A stretch of DNA of 64,000 nucleotides from contig CM074860.1 in NCBI GenBank assembly GCA_037501455.1, positions 49,176,501 through 49,240,500 of the forward strand. The letters are read 5' to 3'. Below are positions 36,796 through 47,740 of this stretch, in pieces (position 1 is the first letter of the stretch; each line of letters starts with the position of its first letter). The notes beneath the pieces are model-generated. The model ran no database searches and had not been told where the DNA came from. It worked only from the letters and a program-made list of their open reading frames with translations. A program made the position numbers and the translations under genes. Source of the DNA: Lantana camara. Its lineage: Eukaryota; Streptophyta; Magnoliopsida; Lamiales; Verbenaceae.

Positions 36796-37199
36796 TAATC
36801 TATATTCTATTTTTAGTTGCTAAATAACAATATATATATATTTCTTTTATAGGTGGTTAGGGATGGAGACTTATGAAGCATTTTCACATCAACAATCGGA
36901 TCTTTCATTAGTAGTTATATTTCAGTATTCCCATTTTAACTTATCTATTAAGGTTAGTATATATTTTGGTGAAAATTGAACCGTTTGACAAGGGTGTATA
37001 TATGTTCTTATTTTTAGATAACAGTCACAACACATTTGACACATATTTTGTCATTTTAATTGTTGTGGTGCATGAATTATGTTGATGGTATTGAACAATG
37101 AATATTTCCGATCTTGTGTTATGGCTTTCGGTTTTTAATTTCATTGTGGTCTGAATGACGATGTTCATATTATAATTATCAATAAAAATAAAAAATTTA

Positions 37200-37803
37200 A
37201 TTATAATTTTAACGGTGTTGACGATTATGAAGCGTCACAATATAAACATCTTGTGGCGCCTATCATCGCCACTTAAACATTTTAAATAAATGTGTTATTT
37301 TATGATGAGAAATTAATGTTTAACCAAATGACTCTTTTCAGACGAAAACGAGCGTCACCATAGTAAGTATTTGTCATGATGCATATAAGCGTCATGACAT
37401 GTCAATTTTTTGGAGATGCACATCGGATATCCATACTTATTATCACACTTACAAGTGTCATAATAGTTTAAAAATGAAACAGAGAAACGCGTCACAATAT
37501 ACAGGTTTATTATGAGGACAACAAGTTTCTTAATAGAGCCATATTGAGACGCTTTAACGCGCCTCATAAAAAAGCAGTTAAGGTAGTTAAGCTTTCAAAT
37601 GAGACACGCAAATGCGTCACTGCATGTAACAATAGCGACGCCATCACTCATCACAACAGAAAGGTTGAGACGCCGAATCCCGTCGTTACAAGCTATTGCA
37701 ACACCGGAATAGCTGACGCTCGGCGTCGCAACAGCGAAAATGCCACAACATCTACTTGTGGTGACGAATTTGAGCGTCACAAAAACCCGATTTTCTAGTA
37801 GTG
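37200..37803 (+). repeat. CACTA 3' subterminal repeats and terminal inverted repeat
   Basis: At least eight degenerate copies of a GCGTCAC / GCGTCAT motif in both orientations between 37,230 and 37,785, matching those at the left end. In En/Spm-type elements such subterminal repeats bind the TNPA-type protein. The right terminal repeat is GATTTTCTAGTAGTG. Confidence 0.75.
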
Positions 37804-37806
37804 CCT

Positions 37807-38067
37807 TGAACCAACGACTCCTGGCTATTCTCAATTATGCCTAAGGTAGGTACAACTTACCAATTCCAACACTGTGGAATTCTTAGTAATGTTTTTGCAT
37901 CACCTATCTTTCAATATGGACCAATGACTCATGCGATATCCATATTTACCTAGGCGTTAAGCTAGACCCATAAATCATAAGATCATGATCAAAACTTAGT
38001 TTGAACGACCCATGACTCGCGGCCATCGCCCTTGCTAAAATTGATCACGAACTATTGATCATTTAAG
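37807..38067 (-). mobile_element. Copia-2 leader fragment (right of CACTA)
   Basis: Continues the leader from 26,835 and matches 43,815-44,060 (ACTTACCAATTC, TTTTTGCATCACCTATC, GATCATGATCAAAAC). It stops at GATCATTTAAG where the truncated Copia-1 LTR begins. The homologous sequence resumes at 47,741, so about 85 bp was lost. Confidence 0.75.
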
Positions 38068-39684
38068 ATGGTGTTCAGCACATGAACCAAAAGAATTGCC
38101 AATTAGCCTCAAGGGGAGCTCGAGCTCCCCTATATATAGGAAGGGGAGGACCGAAAATCCTAGTCCTTATGGGCTAAGGGTTTTCGTCCCTCTCTCCTAT
38201 TACTTGATCATCAAGTAATTTTGACTTTGACTTTGAATTCAAATTCAAATCAACTTTCAAGAGAGCTAAAATATCCAAAATAAATTTGGATAATTTTATA
38301 CTTTATTTATTTAAAATAAATAACTTATTTTTATCTAATTAATTAATTCGTAATTAATTAACTAGATTATTTTTCTCCAAAATAAGCTTTCTTTTTAATT
38401 CAAAATTAAACCAAAGTCTATTAAATAATTAACAAATTAATTATTTAATATATATACAATATATATATATTCACTTGAGACACGTGTCATAATGACACGT
38501 GTCACTCACGTGACCCACACGTGTGGTTTCACACGCGTGGAACCCTCTCGGCCCGATTAACTCGTTTAATCATTTTAAAGCCTTAACTCATGCAACCAAG
38601 TTGTTGTGTGTAACCCTCTAGGTTCTCAATTCAATTAGCAGTGACTCTAATTAATTAATTCACTAATTAATTAATCACTTCACAGATCAAACGACTATAG
38701 TCTAGCAACAGGTGTTTAACCCCTAGCTGAATTGGAATGTTCAGATTCGACAGAACCTTTAAGTCATTGATTCATGTGAGATACAATCCTCCTACTTACT
38801 ATCTCTCCACCATGATCTAGGGTAAGGGAATAATCAGAACCCCAATAATCCGGTCTTAAAGCTAAGTGCATTTCATATCCATTTGATATCAATCCAAGAA
38901 ACCCTTTTCTTGATGTCTTGATCTACTGCCTTGGCCAGGGACTCCATATGGCATATGAATGTCTTACACAATAAGAGATCACCTTGCAAATGTAAGTGTA
39001 GGTCCTTTCTTGATTCTCATTCACTTTCACGAATCACTTGTGCAGCCCCAACATAAGCCTTGAATCAGTTGTCTGAGGCGACATCCTTTAAAGCTTATAC
39101 CTAAGACTACAGAGTTAACTCATAAAGTGACATGGAACCTCAAGTCTAAGGATCAATTAATCACACCAATGACTCGTGAGATATTTCCTAATCTGGAAGT
39201 TTCCATTTCCTGAAATAGAAACTTCCTTTCCAATTTAGGAATGTTCTCACACGGGGCACCTCAGTGAACTTACTTATTGCAGTAAGCACCCTCATGTATC
39301 ACGCACGTATCAACTATACACATTGCACCTCCATGAAACATGGTGGTCCTTCTTAAGGGCGTGATCCTACAAGCAAGCCTTAGAGGAGTCAGGTTGACAC
39401 TCCCACTGTCGGTAGGACTCATCGGCTTGGAGTATTTTACTAATCATGACTTATGTGATATAAGGCTCGTTTCATGAACCATTTCACCTAAATGGTAGAG
39501 TCCTAAAGTCATCAGGATTAGAGGAGTTCTCATACATGTACAGATAAAGTAAACGCATACCAAACAAGAGCATATAAAGAATGTTGCCTCAATTCGTTAT
39601 TTCATTCAAAGATTGTCTGTGATTACAATAAGGAAAAGCACAAAGCGGATATACAATCCGCTTTCTAGGGCACTATTCCTACCA
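38068..39684 (-). mobile_element. Copia-1 3' LTR (truncated)
   Basis: Minus strand starts TGGTAGGAATAG after the polypurine tract. It lacks the part equivalent to 45,825-46,140. It carries a CACGTG array (38,481-38,523) and an 18-bp palindrome (38,113-38,130), which the 5' LTR has lost through a small deletion. Confidence 0.85.
38481..38523 (-). promoter_or_regulatory. G-box array, Copia-1 3' LTR
   Basis: Four CACGTG hexamers start at 38,481, 38,496, 38,507 and 38,518 (spacings 15, 11, 11), followed by CACGCGTG at 38,531. They lie next to a TATATATA stretch (38,459-38,470). The ACACGTGTC context resembles abscisic-acid response elements. Function is inferred from the motif. Confidence 0.6.
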
Positions 39685-39696
39685 ATCTCCCCCTTG
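39685..39696 (-). promoter_or_regulatory. Copia-1 polypurine tract
   Basis: On the minus strand CAAGGGGGAGAT lies directly before the TGGTAGG start of the 3' LTR. Confidence 0.8.
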
Positions 39697-39706
39697 CCCG
39701 TCAAAG

Positions 39707-42661
39707 TTATTCTAAAGCTACTCTAATTCCCATCTTCTGAAGATGACCTTGGAAAGTTTCTCGACTAAGGGGTTTAGTAAGTGGATCTGCCACGTTCTCT
39801 GCTGATGTGACCCTCTCAATTTGTACATCTCCTCTTTTGAAAATATCACGGATTGGGTGATACTTCCTCATAATGTGCTTGGTCCGTTGGTGAGATCTTG
39901 GTTCTCTTGCTTGAGCAACCGCCCCAGTGTTGTCACAAAACACAATAATGGGGTCTTTCATGCCAGGAACAACATTCAACTCTTCAATGAAGTTTCTAAT
40001 CCAAACACCTTCCTTAGCTGCATGATTTATAGCCAAGTATTCGGCCTCAGTGGTCGAATCTGCAGTGGTCGTTTGCTTGGAACTCTTCCAACTCACTCGT
40101 CCGCCGTTTAGGCAGAAAATGTATCCTGACATCGACTTAAAATCATCTAAGTCAGATGCAAAGCTTGCATCGCAGTATCCTTCGACAGTAAGATCTTTCT
40201 GACCTCCGTAAACTAAGAATAAGTCTTTAGTACTTTTCAAGTACTTAAGAATATTCTTCACGGTAGCCCAGTGGCCATCTCCCGGGTCAGATTGGAAACG
40301 ACTTGTTACACTAAGTGCATAAGCCACATCCGGTCGAGTACATAACATTGCATACATTATGCTACCTATTGCTGATGCATAAGGTGTATGAGTCATTCTT
40401 TCCTCCTCAAGGTTAGTCTTAGGACACATCTTCTTAGAAAGACATGTTCCTACACTCATAGGAAGGTTCTTAACCTTTGCTGACTCCATATTGAATCTCT
40501 TCAATATTTTGTCAACGTACATCGACTGTGATAGTCCTATTAACCTTCTAGATCTATCTCGATGGATTTTTGTTCCAAGGATATAAGACGCATCACCAAG
40601 ATCTTTCATCTCGAATTGGTTTGATAACCATAAGTTAGTCACTTTCATGTCATCCTTCGAATTCCCAATAAGAAGGATGTCATCTACATAAAGTACTAAG
40701 AATTGCACTGCGGTCTCCAATTCATTTCTATACAAACATTATTCATTCGAAATTTGAATGAAGCCAAACACTTTGACTGATTCATCAAATCTAATGTTCC
40801 AATTCCTAGAAGCCTGTTTCAATCCATAGATTGATCTTTAGAGTTTGCAAACCTTTTGCTCACTCCCACTGAATGTGAAACCTATGGGTTGCTCCATATA
40901 AATGTCTTTATCAATGTCAGCATTGACAAAGGCAGTTTTCACATCGATTTGCCATATCTCGTAGTCATAATACGCACAATGGCAAGCATGATCCGAGACT
41001 TTTCCATTGTAACTGGCGAAAAGGTTTCATCAAAGTCCACGCCGGGTCTTTGAGTGAATCCTTTTGCAAGCAGTCTTGCTTTGTAGGCTGCAATGCTCCC
41101 ATCAACTCCATGATTTCTCTTAAAGATCCATTTGCAATCTATGGGTTTGACCCCATCAGGCAAATCTACCAAGGTCCAAACAGGGTTGGAGTTCATGGAA
41201 TCCATTTCGGATTTCATGGCTTCTATCCACTGTTCAGAGTCAGAAATTGAAAGTGCCTCCTCATAGGTTAAAGGATCATTATCCTTTTGAGAGATTTCAT
41301 GGAAGAATCCATACCATCTCTCCGGCTGTCTAGGAGTGCGTTTAGAACACCTTAGAGGACGATTTACGTGTGTATCGAAATTCTTGATTGGTTGCGGTTA
41401 GCCAGAAGGGGACGTTCCTTCAGTGGGTGGTGTGGGATCACTTTGTACTTCTTCTAATTCTACGATCTTGCCTTTCTTTTCCTTAAGGAACTGTTCCTCC
41501 AGAAAAGTGGCATTTCTGGAAACAAACACCTTTTGCTCAGATTGATCATAGAAGTAGTATCCTATGGATTCCTTAGGATAACCTACAAAGTAGCATATGT
41601 TAGAACGAGATTCTAACTTATCTACCACTGTCCTCTTCACGTAAGCAGGACAACCCCAAATTCTTAAGTAAGAATAACTAGGGATTTTACCATGCCACAT
41701 TTCAAAGGGCGGTTTAGGGACTGACTTATAGGGAACTAGATTCAAAATCTTTGTTGCACTTTCTAGGGCATAACCTCAGAAAGAAGGTGGTAAGTCAGTG
41801 AAACTCATCATGGAACGAACCATATCGAGTAGGGTTCGATTCCTTCTCTCAGAAACTCCATTAAGTTGAGGAGTTCCTGGAGGTGTCCACTGAGAGATAA
41901 TCCCATTATCTTTGAGATGATTAAGGAATTCTTCACTAAGATACTCGCCTCCTCGATCAGATCGAAGTGCTTTGATCTTGTGACCAGTTTGGTTCTCAAC
42001 CTCCTTTCGAAATTCTAAGAATTTCTCAAAAGCTTCAGATTTATACTTTATTAAGTATACCGACTAAAGTCATCAGTAAAGGTTATGAAATACTGATGAT
42101 TATTTCAAGTGCTTAAACTAAGCGGTCCACAAACATCAGAATGGATCAAATCCAAAACCTTAGTGGCACATTCCACAGTTCCTTTAAAAGGGACTTTGGA
42201 CATTTTCCTTTGAGACAGGATTCACAAGAAGTTAACGCTTTGAGATCATTTTCAGAGAATGATCCTAAAGTGTTTAGCTTGCTAATTCTGTTCTTGGAAA
42301 AGTGTCCGAATCTAGCGTGCCATAAGGGAGCTGAAACTTTGTCATCTCTCTTACGTTTAGTTTCTCGTTGTATATTCATAAGATTGATATTCTGAGTTAG
42401 ATAAAGTCCATTACTTAGAGTACCGATGTGAACGGAAGAGTTGTTCCGTTTGATAAAGTATTTACCATTCTTAATATAAGTTTCATAACCTTCACAATCT
42501 AAAATTGGAACTGAAATTATATTACGAATAATGCTCGGTACACAAAGGACTTTATTTAAGACTAACTCAAAACTACCTAAATCTAATCTAATTGTGCCTA
42601 AAGCTCGGGCTTCAACGTTTCAGCCATCGCCGATCTTCAAGACACATTCTCCTTCTCTGAG
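39707..42661 (-). pseudogene. pol: Copia-1 pol (integrase, RT, RNase H), interrupted
   Basis: Reading leftwards: a pre-integrase zinc region (LWHARFGHF then CESCLKGKC, about 42,220-42,330), the integrase core (RSDRGGEYL about 41,940-41,965; NGVSERRNR about 41,850), RT (CKWIFKRNHGVDGS, AYKARLLAKGFTQRPG; 40,939-41,217), then a long open stretch of 343 codons (39,707-40,735) with the RT active site YVDD, RNase H residues in CDASFASD, TTEAEY and FCDN, and the C-terminal TKHIMRKYH and ADPLTKPL. These enzymes copy element RNA and insert the cDNA. Stops interrupt it: 42,662-42,664 (TAA), one or more in the region 41,990-42,110, near 41,398, and 40,739-40,741 (TAA). The order integrase then RT identifies Copia. 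As it stands it cannot make a full polyprotein. Confidence 0.92.
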
Positions 42662-43606
42662 TTATTGGACTTCACTTAGCTTCTGTACATCACTACAGAT
42701 ATGAGTTCCACAACCGGTATCAAGTACCCATGAACTAGAATTAATAGAAAGATTTATTTCAACGAGAAATATACCTTTCTTTAGAGTAGCCTTGTACTCT
42801 GTGCAGTTTCTCCTCCAATGTCCCGCTTTGCCACAATGGAAGCAAACATCCTCTTTCTGATCACGCTTCTTCTTTTGGGCCTTCCCCTCCGAAATGGCTC
42901 CAGTGGGCCTAAGGGGTTTCTTCTTCATCTTTTGGGCTTTCTTGCCGTTACCTTTAGAAGGCCCAGAAGAGGAAGATGGAACATTCACCATCAAAACCTT
43001 ATTGTCCTTCTTGATCGTGCTTTCAGCAGTCATAAGCTGACTAATAAGCTCAGCTACAGTAGCACCAGCATGATTCATATTGAAGTTAAGGACAAAAGGG
43101 TTGAATGATGGTGGGAGCAAGGCTAGCAACAAGTCCACTGAAAGCTCATCTTTCAGTGGCATGTCCATGGAAGCAAGTTTCTTAGTAAGGGCGAGAAACT
43201 TGAGTCCATATTCATGGACACTTGAACCTTCCCTCATTCTCAAGTGGAACAATTCCTTTGAAGTGTTATACCTTGTAACACGTTCATGAGGGCGGTAAAG
43301 TTGCTCTAAGTGGTCGTAAATCTCCCAAGCGAATTCCATGGCCTCATGTTGCCTTTGCAAGTCCGGAGACATGTTAGCCAACATATGGCAACGGGCTTGG
43401 AGATTATCATCCTTCCACTTCTGGATCGCTTCCGGTTCGGCCCGAGTGGGAGCTTCCCCTTCGGGACTAAGCTCCCCTTTGAAGAGAATATAAGTTCTCT
43501 TCTCAGAATCTAAAATAATTTTTAGATTCCTCAGCCAATCAGAATAGTTGGGACCATTCAACTTGTTTGACTCGAGGATCGATACAAGAGGGTTTTTGGT
43601 TGCCAT
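42662..43606 (-). CDS. gag: Copia-1 gag with start of protease
   Basis: An open frame of 314 codons with an ATG at 43,606. A UBN2/Copia-type Gag domain spans roughly residues 10-200 (NYSDWLRNLKIILDSE near the start). A basic linker follows, then a zinc knuckle with C255, C258, H263 and C268 (CFHCGKAGHWRRNC). The protease active site LDTG is at residues 295-298 in SSWVLDTGCGTHIC. Gag forms the particle and binds element RNA; the protease would process the polyprotein. The frame ends at a TAA soon after the protease motif, whereas intact Copia elements read on into integrase, so the stop is probably a mutation. Gag is the best preserved protein in the window and could still be translated. Confidence 0.88.
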   Translation of the reverse strand: MATKNPLVSILESNKLNGPNYSDWLRNLKIILDSEKRTYILFKGELSPEGEAPTRAEPEAIQKWKDDNLQARCHMLANMSPDLQRQHEAMEFAWEIYDHLEQLYRPHERVTRYNTSKELFHLRMREGSSVHEYGLKFLALTKKLASMDMPLKDELSVDLLLALLPPSFNPFVLNFNMNHAGATVAELISQLMTAESTIKKDNKVLMVNVPSSSSGPSKGNGKKAQKMKKKPLRPTGAISEGKAQKKKRDQKEDVCFHCGKAGHWRRNCTEYKATLKKGIFLVEINLSINSSSWVLDTGCGTHICSDVQKLSEVQ

Positions 43607-45512
43607 TTCAAAACACTTAGAGAATCACAGAATCTACGACTGAAATGGTAAAACAGAGAACTAGTGAGCATGCTGAATTATAACGATATAAAAAAGTTAA
43701 GGTCTTTAATCTAATGTAGGTCCCACTGTTTTTCAAAGATCTATAATTCCTAGAGATCTAAGAGGAACACGTTTCCCAACGGGTACTAAGATCCTAGGCA
43801 TTTTACCTCGAACCCACGACTCGCGGACATTCTAAGTAGGAACCCTAGGTAGGTACAACTTACCAATTCTAACACCTCTAGAACTCATAGTAATTGTTTT
43901 TGCATCACCTATCTTTCAATATGGACCCACGAATCGTGCGACATCTATATTTACTTAGGCATTAAGCTAGACCCATCAATCATAAGATCATGATCAAAAC
44001 TTAGTTTGAACGACCCGCGACTCGTGGACATCGCCCTTGCCAAAATTGATCATTTAAAAATGATCAATTAGGTAACTAAGAACTAATAACTCCACTAGCT
44101 GTCCCACGACTCGCGGATAATAACTAACTTCACTTACTAAACCTAAAACCTATTGATGGAATGCTAGGAATTTAATTCAAAATTTGCATCTCGAATTAAA
44201 TACCTAGTTGTTCGAAATTAGCTTAATATTTAATGGGAATTTTCAAATCATCCGGAGAGTTGTCCGGTTCGACCTCACCAACATATATGTTATCCAATTT
44301 TATTAGTCTTGATTAATGCAAGTACAACTTAAATGCATTTCAAACAAGCACACAAACAGATAACATGCCCTAGCATAATACTAACATGTAATGATCATGG
44401 GTTCTACCTATCTTATGCGTGATATGTGTGAGCCACTCCACAATCACAAGTTCTAACATACATGCCACATAAACTGTTTAAATCACACAAGGGACAGCGA
44501 TAACAAAATACGAGCCCTATCTCTATTACATTTTCACAATTGAGATTCCCCTCACTAACATTTTGAGGGGTCTTCACTTATGGCCTCCTTGTTACTTGAA
44601 TGTGGTAAATCTTACTCCATGGGTGCATTGCCCCCAAAATGAAAATAAAACCTCACCACCTATCTCTACTCTCAAATTAAAAGAAAAAGACAAAAAGTAA
44701 TAAGGCTCAATCTTCATATTGGCCTTAGACAATTATAGGGGCATACCCCGGCCTCAAAAACAGTAATATGGAAAGCCACATAACAAATCACATAACAGTA
44801 CGCACATAAGTGAGGCTCCAACCTCAATTGAAAAACGCTACTATAGGGCTCCAACCCCAATTTAAACTATTCATGTGCATAAATTAAAACCATACATAAG
44901 TCTAAACCTATGACCACCTAACATTCAACTTGCGAGAATTTAAATTTAGCCAATAAATTAAAATTCCCATTTTAAGCTCTAATAACCTAAAACACGACTT
45001 AGATGCAATTCTTGTTCAAGAGCCTTTTCAATAAACCCCGAATGACTATAAACCAATAAAATTCCAATTAATTTCTGAAAATTAATAATTTTATTCTTTC
45101 AATATTTTCATAAAATAAAGTTTGTAATTTTTCAAAAATTTAAATCGCTTAAATTTTCAAAATCCCAATTTAAACAATTATTTCAAAAATAATTCAAATT
45201 TAATAAAAATAAAATTTTTCAGGAAAAATTAAATCGGAATCGGATTGGACTAAACACGAAAATCAAGATCGCGAAACGAAGGGCCGCACGCATCGCGCGC
45301 GCACACCGCGTCGTGCACGCCAGCAGCAAGGCTGCTTGTACGTGCACAGAGCGCACACGTCTTCTCGCACGGAGGCAGGCGGGCGACGGGAGGCTCCCTC
45401 GCTGTTGCAGGAGGCCCAGTGCGGGCGCGCCTAGTCGTGCGCCTGGGACGGCAGCGGCGGGCAGTCCCTCGCGGATGCGGGACTGCTGGGCGGGCGGGCG
45501 CGCGGGCCTGGG

Positions 45513-45531
45513 CGTGCTACGCCTTAGCACG
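45513..45531 (-). other. Conserved hairpin in Copia-1 leader island
   Basis: CGTGCTA-CGCC-TTAGCACG forms a 7-8-bp stem. The equivalent hairpin in Copia-2 is GTGCTA-CACGT-TAGCAC at 49,049-49,065, although the surrounding island has diverged strongly. Confidence 0.5.
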
Positions 45532-45810
45532 TCCAGGCTCGTGTTTTCGTAATCCGATTTCGTGTTTCGTACTTTTAGTTTAAAAATTAACAAGAATCCA
45601 AAATTTAAAACACGATTCAAATGTATTTGAATTAAAACAGTTTTCAAAAACATAATTTCAGAAAACAGTTTCAGAAATTCAAGACAAATTACAGTTTCGT
45701 AATTCAGGCTTTCTAAAAGAACTAATGAATACCTAATTCGCAACTAAGCCTAAGAATTTCTACCAAATTCAGAATAATTGAGACGAATCAGAAACACGAT
45801 TAACGACGTG

Positions 45811-45822
45811 GTTTTGATACCA
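45811..45822 (-). promoter_or_regulatory. Copia-1 primer-binding site
   Basis: On the minus strand TGGTATCAAAAC follows the CCAACA end of the 5' LTR after two bases. The first eight bases fit the tRNA-iMet primer site TGGTATCAGAGC. Confidence 0.75.
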
Positions 45823-45824
45823 CT

Positions 45825-46487
45825 TGTTGGAAGACGGAATCAGAAAAGCAGCGGAAATTTAAAAATTTTCCAACAAAAGGATCTTAGGCTCGCAATCATG
45901 TATCCAAATTCGTAGAGATTACAAACTTACTTTCTTAATTAACTTTCTTGAAGCGTTTCAAGCCAACCAAGAACGCTCTTCTCTCAGCTTGATCCCCTCT
46001 CCTTGGTAAAGCTCAAATCTTCAAACTTCTAACTTGAAGCTCTCTAGAGATAGTCCACCAACTTGATCACAATCTAACTAGTAAGGATGCTAGTTCTCTA
46101 GTTAGTGTTTAGGCTTAACCTAGGGTTTCGTTTATCTTGGAGAAAGGATGGTGTTCAACATATGAACCAAAAATCCTAGGAAGGGGAGGACCGAAAATCC
46201 TATTCCTTATGGGCTAAGGATTTTGGTCCCTCTCTCCTATTACTTGATCATCAAGTAATTTTGACTTTGACTTTGAATTCAAATTCAAATCAACTTTCAA
46301 GAGAGCTAAAATATCCAAACTAATTTTGGATAATTTTATACTTTATTTATTTAAAATAAATAACTTATTTTTATCTAATTAATTAATTCGTAATTAATTA
46401 ACTAGATTATTTTTCCCCAAAATAAGACTTTCTTATTAATTCAAAATTAAACCAAAGACTATTAAATAATTAACAAATTAATTATTT

Positions 46488-46525
<38 letters not shown>

Positions 46526-47740
46526 TCACGCAAGACACGTGTCATAATGACACATGTCACACACGCGACCCACACGTGTGGTTTCACACGTGTGGGACCC
46601 TCTCGGCCCGATTAACTCGTTTAATCATTTTAAAGCCTTAACTCATGCAACCAAGTTGTTGTGTGTGACCCTCTAGGTTCTCAATTCAATTAGCAGTGAC
46701 CCTAATTAATTAATTCACTAATTAATTAATCAGTTCACAGATCAAACGACCATAGTCTAGCAACAGGTGTTTAACCCCTAGCTGAATTGGAATGTTCAGA
46801 TTCGACAGAACCTTTAAGTCATTGATTCATGTGAGATACAATCCTCCTATTTACTATCTCTCAACCATGATCTAGGGTAAGGGAGTAATCAGAACCCTAA
46901 TGATCTGGTCTTAAAGCTAAGTGCATTTCATATCTATTTGATCTCAATCAAAGAAACCCTTTTCTTGATGTCTTGATCTACTGCCTTGGCCAAGGACTCC
47001 ATATGGCATATGAATGTCTTACACAATAAGAGATCACCTTGCAAATACAAGTGTAGGTCCTTTCTTGATTCTCATTCACATTCATGAATCACTTGTGCAG
47101 CCCCAGTATAAGCCTTGAATCAGTTGTCTAAGGCGACACCCTTTAAAGCTTATACCTAATACTACAGAGTTAACTCATAAAGTGACATGGAACCTCAAGT
47201 CTAAGGATCAATTAATCACACCAATGACTCGTGAGATATTTCCTAATCTGGAAGTTTCCATTTCGTGAAATAGAAACTTCATTTCCCATTTAGGAATGTT
47301 CTCACACGGGGCACCTCAGTGAACTTACTTATTGAAGTAATTACCCTCATGTATCACGCACTTATCAACTATACACTTTGCACCTCCATGAAATAAGGTG
47401 GTCCTTCTTAAGGGCGTGATCCCACAAGCAAGCCTTAGAGGAGTCAGGTTGACACTCCCACTGTCAGTAGGACTCATCGGCTTGGAGTATTTTACTAATC
47501 ATGACTTATGTGATATAGGGCTCGTTTCATGAACCATTTCACCTAAACGGTAGAGTCCTAAAGTCATCAGGATTAGGGGAGTTCTCATACATGCACAGAT
47601 AAAGTAAACATATACCAAACAAGAGTATATAAAGAAGTGTTGCCTCAATTCGTTATTTCATTCAAAGATTGTCTGTGATTACAATAAGGAAAAGCACAAA
47701 GCGGATATACAATCGGCTTTCTAGGGCACTATTCCTAACA
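45825..47740 (-). mobile_element. Copia-1 5' LTR (1,916 bp)
   Basis: Minus strand TGTTAGGAATAG...TTCCAACA. It contains a long TA microsatellite (46,488-46,524) and CACGTG motifs at 46,536, 46,573 and 46,587. About 40 bp, including the 18-bp palindrome found in the other LTRs, is deleted near 46,172. Confidence 0.87.

Larger units (their letters stand above)
32681..36876 (+). pseudogene. CACTA second gene, Ptta/En/Spm transposase-like (decayed)
   Basis: A multi-exon gene downstream of TNP2 in the usual place of the DNA-binding TNPA/TNPD-type protein. Exon 1 (32,681-32,777) starts MARTRHNRFKKPVTRRGG and ends in phase 1. Four tandem 108-nt exons follow (32,848-33,636). Next come an exon with VDFDEFGKPVGPW and GTLVRNGKLLPLDYEDW (33,729-33,964), one with the WKNLVIYW stretch (34,061-34,275), one with QNKENRAKKQMMHVTGKNSF (about 34,363-34,456), further charged exons to about 35,090, and a C-terminal exon (36,045-36,282) with IGQIHLGSNWYEVVVSV and TIADTIGEIVAWP. 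A last short exon ends at 36,876. These match the plant Ptta/En/Spm transposase family by motif order. Stops occur at 33,779 (TAG), 34,130 (TGA) and in the 34,860-35,000 region. A MITE lies in the last intron. Exon limits are read from GT/AG sites and are approximate beyond the four tandem exons. Confidence 0.8.
26836..37803 (+). mobile_element. CACTA (En/Spm-type) DNA transposon, 11 kb
   Basis: Ends are CACTGCAACAGAAAC (left) and, on the opposite strand, CACTACTAGAAAATC (right), an imperfect CACTA terminal inverted repeat. The target duplication CCT is present on both sides (26,833-26,835 and 37,804-37,806), and the flanks join into one continuous Copia leader matching 43,661-44,059. Subterminal copies of a GCGTCAC/GCGTCATAATA motif lie near both ends. 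It carries a TNP2-type transposase and a second transposase-like gene in the same direction, both decayed, so it is probably immobile by itself. Confidence 0.92.
43607..45824 (-). other. Copia-1 untranslated leader
   Basis: A 2.2-kb AT-rich leader between primer site and gag. It contains a sharply GC-rich island (45,268-45,545) with a conserved hairpin at 45,513-45,531. Frames in the island are composition artefacts. The leader is shared with Copia-2 (47,741-49,337). Confidence 0.7.
38068..47740 (-). mobile_element. Copia-1 retrotransposon
   Basis: A 9.7-kb Ty1/copia element on the minus strand: 5' LTR 45,825-47,740, primer site, 2.2-kb leader, gag-pol (39,707-43,606), polypurine tract, and 3' LTR 38,068-39,684 lacking its last 0.3 kb. 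RT lies downstream of integrase, the Copia order. It is inserted in the leader of Copia-2. Coding regions carry several stops. Confidence 0.9.

Noticed and set aside
37807..39684. Interpretation of Copia-1 and the left leader fragment as a tandem sharing one LTR
   Set aside because: The leader pieces at 37,807-38,067 and 47,741-49,337 are complementary halves of one leader, so insertion of Copia-1 into Copia-2 explains the data with fewer steps.
45219..45743. A 174-codon minus-strand frame
   Set aside because: It crosses the GC-rich island, which lacks stops because of its composition; Arg/Ala-rich, not conserved in the Copia-2 leader.
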